Source of the DNA: Tribonema minus
Taxonomy: Eukaryota; Sar; Xanthophyceae; Tribonematales; Tribonemataceae
Direction of reading: 5' to 3'
DNA length: 64,000 nt
NCBI GenBank assembly: GCA_017506865.1
Contig: JAFCMP010000090.1
Location: 1,297,929-1,361,928 of the forward strand
Positions 44,347 to 54,055 of the stretch are shown here, piece by piece; positions within the stretch are counted from its first letter, which is position 1, and each line of letters opens with the position of its first letter. A model generated the notes under the pieces. It ran no database searches and was not told the origin of the DNA. It worked only from the letters and a program-made list of their open reading frames with translations. Both the position numbers and the translations under genes were made by a program.

Positions 44347-46854
44347 ATGTCCAAGAACTCTGGCATCACCTGTTTGGCCAATGACTCCGCTTCCGGCCAA
44401 GTGCTCAGGTCAGCTGCCGCCGCTGCCGAAGCCTCCGTCAACAAAAGCAACCGCTTCAGCCCCTGCTCCGTCACGGAGCTGACTTCTTGGGTGGGGAGTG
44501 GCACCTACGCATACAGCAATCAAGACGAGCGTCACAAGGCCATGGTCCGGGAGGCATACTGGTGCAACGTGATACGAGAGGTAATTGCTGCAGAAACACC
44601 ACCCCCAACATCTGCACAGGGCAGCGAGACATTCAACAACCTAGGTGAGGACGTGAAGGACAAATGGTGCACACACCTTGGCACAATGCATGCAGCTATG
44701 GCATATGCACTGTGGACGATACTCGTGCCATACTATGTTGCAGAGAGGTCGAAAATGGGCAACAGATCCCACCACTGGCGCCCTCTTGAACCTGATGCGA
44801 CATTGCGCAAGGAACGCATGCAGGCATACACGGTGCTCAAGGCAGCCATGGCGTCAGACTTTGTAAAGCGAGCACCCGCAGACGTCCTCCTCCTCGATCA
44901 CTATGACTGGAACCTCACACCAGATGACGAGCGGCTCAGGTATTTCCTCGACAGAGATTTCTCAGTTGAGGGCGACTCTGCCGAAGCAGGTGGCACATCT
45001 ACCCAGTCTATCAGAGGTGTGGCCAGCACCTTTGTTAGGTCCTTGTGGACGGCATGTGTAGTGCTCGGGCGCGAGCCCCACCCTCTCAGTGCGATCCGTC
45101 CGCTCACTGCAAAGGAGTGGATGGTGCTTGTCAAGGGCCACGGCGTGCCCGAGGACCTGCTGTCGGGGACACGCATCATCCCCCCCCTCAACTATGCAGA
45201 CCTGGTCACTGACGCTGACGCATTCAAGCCATGCAAGGAGTACACATTCCTTTGTTCGATAACAGAAGATGCCTTCTTCTCAGACATATTCATCCCGAGA
45301 GCATTCTTCCTGATGCGGGCACTGCGGGTTGCAGAGGAGTGCACTATGGATGGGGTAAACAGAGATGAGCTTCTCAGGAAAGTGTTTGACTCGACGAGCG
45401 AGAACACAACAGCAGGATTTTCTAATAATGTCGCATCGGTATTTGGCGCCATCAAGAGGAGCGGAGCGGAGCGGTACAGGCCAGATGCGATGGACATCGC
45501 AGCTATCCGTGCCTACATGCCGTCGGCAGACCTGGACTGGCTCGACACATCAGGACAAGCGCTGACTTACTCGGTGAACAAGTTCATTGACACGTTCAGG
45601 GAAGCGTTTCTCACCACGCGGAGGCGGATGAGGGCGGACGTCACAGTCAGCCGCGCACTGGACAGGGGAGGCCTGAAATCGAAGAAGGCTGCAGGTCGCC
45701 TCCCTGATGCCGAAGACGACAGCCTTCGCGACATGATGCGGGCCCTCCGCAAGCAGATATGGAGCCGCGTGTGGTGGTCAATCATCGCCCCCTGGCTGCG
45801 CGCTCACGATGTACCGCAGGAGCTACAGTCCTTCCTGAACACCAATGCATCGGCAGCAGAGGAGGGGGATATCGTCAAATTTGCAGACAGCAAGGGGTTC
45901 ACCAGGTATGACGCAGAGAGAGTGCAGCTCCTGCTGATGCTTCACTTGTCATGCCTCAGATCGCAGGTGTGGCGCGACTCTGTCATCGAGGAATATGAAC
46001 TCAGCAAGCGCGACGGCAAGGTGTTCTACACGCTCCATATGACGCGAGCTTTCAAGACGGCTTCATGCAAGGACAAAGGGCTGCCACAGCTCGCAAAGTG
46101 GGAGCTATCCGAGGTGGAGAGCGTACTGGTTCACTGTGTTTTGCTATTGTGCAGGCCAATGCTCGCCACAGGGGCCAAGACCACAGCCCGCATGTTCCTG
46201 GACGCTGCTGGCGCTCCCGTCACACAACGTTGGATCGAAACCAAGGTGGGAGAGGTGGGAAAGGAATGGCTGGGAGTGCCAAGGCTCGGACCTCACTCAC
46301 TTCGGACCATGTGGCTCTCGTGGATGATCAACGGCGGTCTCATAACAGAGGCAGACTTCGAAAGCCTCGCCTCCTACGTCCAAGTGTCGCGCTGCACAAT
46401 GTTGGAGAGTTATGTGACTCCTAGTCACAACGGCCCTGCACAGCGCGTCGGGCAGCTGATGAGGGATGGTGGGCTTAATGCTCACGTGCCCCCGCCTACA
46501 GCACCTGCAAAGGGTGAGGATGAGTGCTCGGAGCAGGACATTGAGTGTGACACCTCCACCGCAGACACGGCGTCTACAGCTGCTGCATCGGACACAACAG
46601 ACGAGATGGACGGAGGGGGTGGGGGGGCGGCAAAGCCATACGGCAAGGCTCTGCGCACGAAACGCAATGCATACATTGACAACATCACGCTTGCTGTTGG
46701 GGCGTACGGGGGCGACGCAAAGCAGGCATTCGATGCCTTGGTCTCAAAGCGCAAGCATGGCGAGCTGAGCGCGCAGGAGCAGTGGTTCCGGGAGGACGTC
46801 ACCTTCTTCAGAGACATAGACCTCCCTGCGTTCAAGAAGATGTGCACAAAGTGA
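44347..46854 (+). CDS. Large tyrosine recombinase (integrase/Crypton-like), 835 aa
   Basis: Starts at 44347 (MSKNSGITCLANDSASGQVL). The long N-terminal half (about 500 residues) is helical and unassigned, probably a DNA-binding region. The catalytic domain has the expected tetrad: Arg538 in LSCLRSQVW, His650 and Arg653 in GPHSLRTMW, and the nucleophile Tyr689 in MLESYV. Residues 700-835 form an acidic linker and a basic helical tail (KALRTKRNAYIDN). Size and plan recall Crypton-type recombinases and large integrases of algal viruses. It sits between the direct 388-bp array and inverted copies of the same repeat, so it may act on those sites. It looks whole. Start is supported by an ACACCC leader and loss of frame upstream. 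Confidence 0.8.
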   Translation: MSKNSGITCLANDSASGQVLRSAAAAAEASVNKSNRFSPCSVTELTSWVGSGTYAYSNQDERHKAMVREAYWCNVIREVIAAETPPPTSAQGSETFNNLGEDVKDKWCTHLGTMHAAMAYALWTILVPYYVAERSKMGNRSHHWRPLEPDATLRKERMQAYTVLKAAMASDFVKRAPADVLLLDHYDWNLTPDDERLRYFLDRDFSVEGDSAEAGGTSTQSIRGVASTFVRSLWTACVVLGREPHPLSAIRPLTAKEWMVLVKGHGVPEDLLSGTRIIPPLNYADLVTDADAFKPCKEYTFLCSITEDAFFSDIFIPRAFFLMRALRVAEECTMDGVNRDELLRKVFDSTSENTTAGFSNNVASVFGAIKRSGAERYRPDAMDIAAIRAYMPSADLDWLDTSGQALTYSVNKFIDTFREAFLTTRRRMRADVTVSRALDRGGLKSKKAAGRLPDAEDDSLRDMMRALRKQIWSRVWWSIIAPWLRAHDVPQELQSFLNTNASAAEEGDIVKFADSKGFTRYDAERVQLLLMLHLSCLRSQVWRDSVIEEYELSKRDGKVFYTLHMTRAFKTASCKDKGLPQLAKWELSEVESVLVHCVLLLCRPMLATGAKTTARMFLDAAGAPVTQRWIETKVGEVGKEWLGVPRLGPHSLRTMWLSWMINGGLITEADFESLASYVQVSRCTMLESYVTPSHNGPAQRVGQLMRDGGLNAHVPPPTAPAKGEDECSEQDIECDTSTADTASTAAASDTTDEMDGGGGGAAKPYGKALRTKRNAYIDNITLAVGAYGGDAKQAFDALVSKRKHGELSAQEQWFREDVTFFRDIDLPAFKKMCTK

Positions 46855-47399
46855 ATGTGTCCTACATAAATGTCAGCTTCATGTATGTTTCCTGATCTCT
46901 CATTTCTATTCTTGTTTGTTGTTGACTGTAAGGCTGGCATGCTGCATACACGTTAACAATTGCATGGCGTTGACCCCTGTGGCTGCCGCATGCAAACCCG
47001 CCCTACAGCACTACAGCAGCAGTATATCAGCAGCTCAACTGTGATGCCTGTAATCATGGTGGCATGTCATTGGAGTAACTCCCTTGTGCCACACACCTGC
47101 ATCTCCACTCACTTGAGTGCTGTTGAGTAATGCAACTAGTGACCTCTACACCTGTGTTGGACCGCTCAATCTCTCTGTTTCTAAGGCAGGAGCTTCAACA
47201 GCGATGCTGCGCGCTTGGGCGGCGCCGTTTCTATAGTTGCCCCAATGTACACAATGGCGTCATTGCATGCCCTGCACATGGAGCCATTATTATGAAGCAG
47301 GTGTGGTGGGGGCAGCAGCAGCGTGTCATCAAGCACACACGCCGACATCTGCAGCAATTGCATCAACGCAACACGTGCTCGCTCCACTGGGGATGCTGG
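46855..47399. other. Intergenic stretch
   Basis: About 545 bases after the recombinase with no supported gene or clear structure, ending where the inverted repeats begin. Confidence 0.4.
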
Positions 47400-48420
47400 A
47401 ACCTTCTCTTAGCCTGACCTCCCCCTCACTTTCGATCATGAGTCACAATTATTTACTCTTTATGAACCCTTTTCTCGACAGGCCCAGCCTCAAGCACTTC
47501 AAGTTCCAGCATAAGTTCAACTTTGTGCTCTAAGCCTTAGCATGGCCTCTGCTAATACTGGGGATGCTGGAACCTCTCTTGCACTGATCTCACCTACACT
47601 TCTGATCTGCAGCCCTATTTATTTGCAGGTTACGAAAATCTAGCGAGCGTCGTACTGACCCCATTTAGGGTCAGCCTCTGAGAAATACTTTTTTCGACAG
47701 GCCCAGCCTCAGGATGTTCAAGTGTGTGCCAAAGTTCAACTGTGTGCTCTAAGGCTTAGTATGGCCTCTGCTCATGTAGGGATAGATTGAACCTCTCTTA
47801 GCCTGACCTCCCCCTCACTTTCGATCAGGAGCCACAATTATATACACATTATGAACCCTTTTCTCGACAGGCCCAACCTCAAGAACTTCAACTTCCAGCA
47901 TAAGTTCAAGTTTGTGCTCTAGGCCTTAGTATGGCCTCTGCTAATGCTGGGGATGCTGGAACCTCTCTTGCGCTGATCTCACCTACACTTCTGATCAGCA
48001 GCCCTATTTATTTGCAGGTTACGAAAATCTAGCGAGCGTCGTACTGACCCCATTTAGGGTCAGCCTCTGAGAAATACTTTTTTTCGACAGGCCCAGCCTC
48101 AGGAACTTCAAGTGTGTGCCAAAGTTCAACTGTGTGCTGTAAGGCTTAGTATGGCCTCTGCTCATTAGGGATAGATTGAGCCTCTCTTAGCCTGACCTCC
48201 CCCTCACTTTCGATCATGAACCACAATTATATACACTTTATAAACCCTTTTCTCGGCAGGTCCAGCTCAGACACTTCAAGTATATAGTTGACATGTGTTG
48301 AGCTCTCGCCATCCTCGGCAGGCTGATGTTCTGTTGACGGTTGTTGGGAACACTTGAGCCTCTCTTAGCCTGGCGCCACCAACACTTTCGATCGTGAGCC
48401 GAACTTCAAGAATATGGTCT
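47400..48420 (-). repeat. Inverted copies of the 388-bp repeat family
   Basis: Two full copies and partial ones in the reverse orientation to the 40-44 kb array. The core reads GAAAATCTAGCGAGCGTCGT followed by GACCCCATTTAGGGTC at about 47634-47670 and 48027-48063, 393 bases apart. Partial copies with TTTCGATC and CCTGACCTCCCCCTCACTTT flank them. Together with the array at 40-44 kb they form large inverted repeats around the recombinase gene. A shorter tandem pair (GACATGTGTTGAGCTCTCGC / GACATGTGTTAAGCTCTCAC) lies at 48290-48480 beyond them. Confidence 0.85.
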
Positions 48421-48700
48421 GACATGTGTTAAGCTCTCACCATCCTTGGCAGTCTGATGTTCTGTTGACGGTTGAGCACGAGCTGTACAAGTCTGCTGCC
48501 AGCCCGTGCCCTGCACATGGTACACGTCATGAGAACACAGCATGTTGCAGGAAGGTGAAACAGAGGGCACACAATGCATCGACACCAAGCAAGATACGAA
48601 CACCAGCAATCACATTAGTAATAAGAAATGGTGTATGTGCCCTCATGTTTCATCATTCAAGTATGTGTGTAGCTTGAGCATAGAAGGTTGTGTGCAAAGG

Positions 48701-49153
48701 TCAGCACATAAAGTTGAAGATCGTGTGGTGTGCACGATGGTAGTGGACTGCAGTTGCAATGGCAAGATTAGGAAACACCTCACTCATAGCAAGACGGCCG
48801 CGAGCAATAGGATCCGTGCCATTCTCGCGCACCCACAGCTCAAGTTCCTCCCGGGAGTACGTGATTCCACTTGGGGTAACTACAGGGTTCACCAGCCAAG
48901 CGAGGGAAATGGGGCGTAGAAAATGTGCCGGAATGTAAGGTGCAGCTTCGGCATTTCTAGCCCTGTAGATGATGTTGACACACCGCACCATCATGGCCTT
49001 GGTGTATGCAACAGGGAACCCGCCTCCAAGCCTGGCTTGCTCCACTGCTTCTCTAAGATTTCTAACATTGGCATTAAAACCGTGCAAGTCACCAACTGTG
49101 GTGTACCTCGCTAAGTTGAAGACACGAGCCGTGACCTCACCAACGCCTTTCAA
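48701..49153 (-). CDS. U-box domain protein
   Basis: Up to 150 residues; the upstream limit is unresolved because no ATG opens the frame at the N-terminus, so 49153 is only the open limit. Residues about 72-145 are a U-box: YIPAHFLRPISLAWLVNPVV, TPSGITYSREELELWVRENG, then TDPIARGRL and PNLAIATAVHYH, matching the plant/fungal U-box order (D-P-V-x-x-x-G-x-T-Y-x-R-x-x-I-x-x-W, P-x-x-R, P-N-x-x-L). U-box proteins are ubiquitin ligases that recruit an E2. The N-terminal half is helical (NVRNLREAVEQARLGG). Together with the USP gene this gives the element both ubiquitin adding and removing functions. Confidence 0.65.
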   Translation of the reverse strand: MKGVGEVTARVFNLARYTTVGDLHGFNANVRNLREAVEQARLGGGFPVAYTKAMMVRCVNIIYRARNAEAAPYIPAHFLRPISLAWLVNPVVTPSGITYSREELELWVRENGTDPIARGRLAMSEVFPNLAIATAVHYHRAHHTIFNFMC

Positions 49154-49480
49154 CGCCTTTCAGGTTTGCTATAGAAGCTGACATAGTCATTCCCTGCTCA
49201 ATTTCCAGAGACATACTTTTCTACCTCTCTCAGCGTGGTGTCTACTCTTCTCGATTTTGTACCTTACTAACTTGCAAGTGACGAACTGCAGTTTTGACAG
49301 GCCCAAGTCGCGGTCACTGAAGCGCCAAATAAATGTATATCAAGAATTGAGGCGCGCACTATTTGTACATCAGGCAGTGACGCATTACTCGATACCACAC
49401 AACGTCACTGTGAGCCCCAAAATCAATCCACTTTCAACACGCATCATAGAATCATTACTGCCTCGGTACACTTGTCGGAT
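49154..49480. other. Intergenic stretch
   Basis: About 330 bases between divergent genes; contains a GTTTTGACAGGCCCAAG segment resembling the ends of the 388-bp repeat. No gene is supported. Confidence 0.35.
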
Positions 49481-51637
49481 ATGGAAGCAGTGAGGGACGT
49501 GCGTGCACGACAGGAGCATGCATTGGCATGTATGGCGCACAGGGAGGCGGATAGGAAGCAACGTAGTGAGGAGCATCAAGCCGCAAAGCGCATTGGAGAT
49601 GCTGAGGATGATCATGGCTGCAAGAAGGCACGGAAGGAGCGTGTGGTAATAGCAGACATATGTATGCGGAAGGAGCCTGTGGTAATAGCAGACACAGCAG
49701 CAGTGCCTGTCAACAAGCTGCCGATAGAGGTCAAGACTGTCAATTTGTGGGATGCGCGCGAACGAGAGGAGCATACCTTGGCATATTTCGCATACACACA
49801 ACGACTTGCAGAAGAGAGGCGCGCTGCAAAGCTTGCTGCAGGAGCTGCCAAGCAGCAGGTGAGCTGTGAGCCACACCCTCCTTTGGTAGCACCCAGAGCG
49901 ACAATTGTGTGTGACACCATGGACAGGTGCAGTGCACGCGCCACTGCGCTGACACAACAGTTTCAGGCAGCTGCTCAACCTGACAGTGTTGAGTCCAAGC
50001 CTGCAATGCCGTGTGCGGGCGCGCCCGCCAAGCTGCCGGTAGATATCAAGACTGTCAATTTGTGGGATGCGCGCGAACGAGAGGAGCACACCTTGGCATA
50101 TTTCGCATACACACAACGACTTGCAGAAGAGAGACGCGCTGATAAGCGTGCTGCAGAAGCTGCCAAGCAGCAGGTAGGTGATGACTCACAGCCTCTTTTG
50201 GCAGCACCCAAAGAGGCAACTGTGTGCGGTAACATGGACATTTGTAGTGCACACATCACTGCACCGACACACCACGACCCAGTTGCTGCCCAACCTGAGA
50301 GTGCTGAGCCCGAGCTTCCATCATCGTGTGCGGCCAGGAAGCCTGCCAAGTTGCTGGAAGAGGTCAAGACTGTTAACCTGTGGGATGAGCGCGAACGAGA
50401 AGAGCATATCTTGGCGTATTTCGCTCACACACAACAACTTGCAGAAGAGAGGCGCGCTGCAAGGTGTGCTGCAGAAGCTACCAAAGAGCAGGTGAGCGAT
50501 GAGCCACAGCCTCTTCCGACAGCACCCACAGGGGCTATTGTGAGCGACAACATGGACATTAGCACTGCGCCGACACAACAAGTCCTCACTGCTGCCCAAC
50601 CTGACAGTGCTGGCCCCAATCCACAGCCTCATTGGGCAGCACCCAGAGAGGCATTTGTGTGTGACTCTGCCATGGCACTTGAGAGGTTGAAAAGGGTGCG
50701 TATGAGATTCATACATGGTCTTGTGAGATCTTCCAAACAGCGGTCGGAGAAGCGCGGCATGAACCAGAACGAGCTAAGTGCCGCCATCTTTGATGGTATC
50801 TGCTGCACGCAGAATGACAGATGCATTTACAGCGGGTTTCCTGTGAAATTTGAGCGTCTGAGTGACTGGCAGGCCAGCATAGAGCGACTCAACAGCAACG
50901 ATGACTACCTAGTTGGCAACAGTGCTCTTTGTGCACTCGAATTTAATGTGGCCGCTGGTTGGACTGCAGCAAAGGCAAAGTACGCAGCCACACACACCGA
51001 CAGCGTAGACACACCCACCTTGGAGGCCATTGTGCGAGAAGCCCTCTCCAAGCCCACATCACATCGCAAAGCCTATGCGCACATGCAGCACAAGAAGGAG
51101 GGGGGGATCGCTCTGACTCTCTGTAGTGTCTGCTGCGTATGGAGAATGCGAGATGATTTCTACAAGAGTGTGGGCACGCTTTGCAAGAAATGCTGGAGCG
51201 ACAAAGCAAAGCGATATGGGTCTACATGGCGAGGAGCGTTCAAGAGATTGGTGAGCGCAGCGACCCAAAATTGTAAAATGCCAACCCGGGCGGCTCGCGG
51301 GTTAGTGTGTGAGATCACATTCGAGGATATCGTCAACATGTACAGTAAGCAGGGTGGTGTTTGCTTGTACAGCGGCATTCCCTTAAGCACAGCAGGTGAC
51401 TGGAAAGTGTCACTCGAGAGAAAGAATGTGCATATCGGGTACACGGTTGACAATTGTTGTTTGATTGCAATGGAGTTCCAAGGAAGTGATCACACAGCAC
51501 ACAGCAAACGTAGCGGCACCGGCTGCGGAGCGTGGTCTAGGTCAAAGTACCGGTTCTTCCGGGCCAAATTCAATCCTGCCAACTTGCCCCACCACCCGGG
51601 GAATGGACAGCTGCTGACACAAAGGGGCCATGTGTAA
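49481..51637 (+). CDS. HNH-like endonuclease with tandem N-terminal repeats, 718 aa
   Basis: Start at the ATG at 49481 (MEAVRDVRARQEHALACMAH). Four N-terminal repeats follow; three are close copies of VKTVNLWDAREREEHTLAYF-type helices (residues about 83, 187 and 294), spaced 311 and 322 bases in the DNA, the fourth a worn copy at residue 4. Spacers hold AP-rich, acidic linkers. The C-terminal part has two related modules, CIYSGFPVKF ... SIERLNSNDDY ... LCALEFN (about 447) and CLYSGIPLST ... SLERKNVHIGY ... LIAMEF (about 627), around a zinc ribbon CSVC ... CKKC (549-569). This YSGxPL/ERxN/EFN layout is one I associate with HNH-like proteins of algal giant viruses. Probably binds or cuts DNA. 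Confidence 0.7.
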   Translation: MEAVRDVRARQEHALACMAHREADRKQRSEEHQAAKRIGDAEDDHGCKKARKERVVIADICMRKEPVVIADTAAVPVNKLPIEVKTVNLWDAREREEHTLAYFAYTQRLAEERRAAKLAAGAAKQQVSCEPHPPLVAPRATIVCDTMDRCSARATALTQQFQAAAQPDSVESKPAMPCAGAPAKLPVDIKTVNLWDAREREEHTLAYFAYTQRLAEERRADKRAAEAAKQQVGDDSQPLLAAPKEATVCGNMDICSAHITAPTHHDPVAAQPESAEPELPSSCAARKPAKLLEEVKTVNLWDEREREEHILAYFAHTQQLAEERRAARCAAEATKEQVSDEPQPLPTAPTGAIVSDNMDISTAPTQQVLTAAQPDSAGPNPQPHWAAPREAFVCDSAMALERLKRVRMRFIHGLVRSSKQRSEKRGMNQNELSAAIFDGICCTQNDRCIYSGFPVKFERLSDWQASIERLNSNDDYLVGNSALCALEFNVAAGWTAAKAKYAATHTDSVDTPTLEAIVREALSKPTSHRKAYAHMQHKKEGGIALTLCSVCCVWRMRDDFYKSVGTLCKKCWSDKAKRYGSTWRGAFKRLVSAATQNCKMPTRAARGLVCEITFEDIVNMYSKQGGVCLYSGIPLSTAGDWKVSLERKNVHIGYTVDNCCLIAMEFQGSDHTAHSKRSGTGCGAWSRSKYRFFRAKFNPANLPHHPGNGQLLTQRGHV

Positions 51638-52774
51638 AACAATGGACATGAGCTTATGCAATGTGTAGTGCTTCCGTGCACCACCGACATTGGTCACTGT
51701 GTGCCACATGTGCTGTGGAATGTAAGCAGAACTGTACAGGTATAGTTATAACAATGCGCATCAATGTCGTGATGGTGCAAGAGCTAGCACAAAGTGAGCA
51801 CCGCCTCAACATATGGTTGTGCTTGTTGAGATCACGCATGCATGTCAACAGTTGTTGCAGTTCAACACAGATGACTGAATGCTGCAATGGAATATCCCCG
51901 TGACATTGAATGACTCAAATCCATTGACTTCCGGATCAGACAGAGCGGGATGCCGCACCGCTGCCACGACCACACTTCAGTGGGTGAATTGATTGCTCCA
52001 AGTACTTGTCTGCTTCAGCCCCCAAAATTCACAACCTACCACCACAGCACATGACGACACAAGTTCTTCACAGATGAAGGCCAGATTGAATAAAGTTGTC
52101 AGGAGTATGGTTGTCATGTGCTGAGCTCTCACCATCTTGGGCATCCACGCTTCAGCAGGGGCTTGCTCCGTGCAGCAGCCTGCGTGTGGGCACAGACATT
52201 GAAGATGATGATGCAATTGGTATACATGTTGGCGCGTGTGTCTGCTGACACAGTTGGCTGCGGTCAATTGCTTGTAGTACTGAGTTACACCATTGCATGC
52301 AATCGAATAAGTGTGACAAGTAAGCGCTGATGGCGGACTCTCAACAAGATATTGGGCTTTACGTACCTGGCGCCTAAACGTCACAACCTCGCGTGGCTAG
52401 CATCAGCATGAAGGCGCCTAAGAAAACAAGTCAACGGGCTGCGGACAGAGGTCTCATGCGTGTGCAGCAGAGGATGCCAAAGAGTAACGTTCTGACTGTG
52501 GACCCCGGAACGGCAATGATGGCTGTCAAACAACCTCATCATAAGCATATATTTGATCATGCTCTGCAGCCTCACAAAACACATCATCACCAATATGCAG
52601 GTGTCAGCACAGGGTGATGCAAAGTGTTGGGAACATCAACAGTCTGCTGTGCCCACGCCACGGGGTGACCTATGAGGCAGCTGTGCACACGGCGGTGACT
52701 GAGGCGATACTGTCATGAATGAAGAGTGGCAGCTCAAAGTGTGACAACACATCACTAATGCACATGTCACTCGC
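51638..52774. other. Gene-poor stretch at the right end of the viral region
   Basis: About 1.1 kb with only short frames (for example a Lys/His-rich 67-codon frame from 52411), none convincing. A repeated GCTGAGCTCTCACCATC segment (near 52120) also occurs at about 48300-48440, next to the inverted repeats. Confidence 0.4.
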
Positions 52775-53800
52775 CGGTGGCTATTGGCGATTGGCATGCA
52801 GCAAGACTTCACAGGGTCGTTGATTCAGGTATCAACAAAAGCAATAAAGAAGTGGAGGCCACTTTATAGCTCACCTGATCAGTCACCCGCCTCCTCAGCG
52901 CCGGTGGCTATTGGCAATTGGCATGCAGCAAGACTTCACAGGGTCGTTGACTGCCGTATCGACAACAGCAATCGAAGTGGAGGCCACTTTATAGCTCACC
53001 TGATCAGTCACTCGCCTCCTCAGCGCCGATGGCTATTGGCAATTGGCTATGCAGCAGGACTTCACAGGGTCGTTGACTGCCGTACCGACAAAAGCAATCG
53101 AATGGTGGAGGCCACTTTATAGCTCACCTGATCAGTCACTCGCCTCCTCAGCGCCGGTGGCTATTGGCAATTGGCATGCAGCAAGACTTCACAGGGTCGT
53201 TGACTCCCGTATCGACAAAAGCAATCGAAGTGGTGGAGGCGACTTTGTAGCTCACCTGATCAGTCACTCGCCTCCTCAGCGCCGATGGCTATTGGCAATT
53301 GGCTATGCAGCAAGACTTAACAGGGTCGATGACTGCCGTATCGACAAAAGCAATCGAAGTGGTGGAGGCCACTTTATAGCTCACCTGATCAGTCACTCGC
53401 CTCCTCAGCGCCGATGGCTATTGGCAATTGGCATGCAGCAAGAGTTCACAGGGTCGTTGACTCCCGTATCAACAAAAGCAATTAAAGTGGTGGAGGCGGC
53501 TTTGCAGCTCACCTGATCAGTCACTCGCCTCCTCAGCGCCGATGGCTATTGGCAATTGACATGCAGCAAGAGGTCACAGGGTCGTTGACTCCGGTATCAA
53601 CAAAAGCAATTAACGTGGCGGAGGCAACTTTATGGCTCACCTGATCAGCCACCTCGTCTCCTCCGCGCCGGCGGCTATTGGCAATTGGCATGCAGCAAGA
53701 CCCTCGCGGGGTCGTTGATTCCCGTATCAGCAAAAGCAATTGAAGTGGTGGAGGCAACTTTGTGGCTCACCTGATCAGCCACCTCGCCTCCTCAGCGCCA
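52775..53800 (+). repeat. Tandem repeat, about 125 bp, eight units
   Basis: Eight head-to-tail units, each with GGCTATTGGCAATTGGCATG, ACAGGGTCGTTGACT, AAAGCAAT and CACCTGATCAGTCAC, spaced 122-130 bases from about 52775 to 53800. Later units drift (GTGGCTCACCTGATCAGCCA). The unit includes short dyads (TTGGCAATTGGC; TGATCA). It differs from the 388-bp family and lies at the change from viral-type to GC-rich DNA, so it may mark the junction or belong to the host. Confidence 0.9.
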
Positions 53801-54055
53801 GCAGCAACCCGCCCCCGCCACCACGCTTCAATTGATACAATCAATAGCTCCAATCAATTGACTGCTGCAGATCCAGAGCTACACCGGCACATTGAATTGA
53901 ACTTTTGCGATTGGAATCAATTCAACCGGACCCTAACCGGTCCCTCGGTGCAACTGCCCAATCAAAACAAGCCGGTCTCAGCGAGCAGCCAATGAACGTT
54001 GACCTTTTCAATTCGTCGTATTGATTGAGCCGGCTGACGTCAATTCAAAGTCGCC

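Larger units (their letters stand above)
1..52774. mobile_element. Endogenous giant-virus-like region (partial, right end near 52.8 kb)
   Basis: A roughly 52-kb block of closely packed, mostly intronless genes on both strands with families common in nucleocytoviruses: anchored papain-like protease, UvrD-like and DEAD-like helicases, MT-A70-SWIB protein, fibre-like virion proteins, MYND, U-box, HNH-like and tyrosine recombinase genes. It gives way to GC-richer DNA with spliced host genes after 54 kb. The left end lies outside the window and the exact right end is unresolved. No capsid, polymerase or packaging ATPase gene is seen here, so the family is not assigned; phaeovirus-like is one possibility because of the hybrid histidine kinase, receiver and integrase. 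It is partly decayed: one clear interrupted gene and at least one degraded gene copy, the rest mostly open, suggesting a fairly young insertion. An assembly chimera is the main alternative. Confidence 0.65.

Noticed and set aside
52775-53800. CRISPR-like array
   Set aside because: Units are contiguous 125-bp tandem repeats without short repeats and unique spacers, in a eukaryotic setting.
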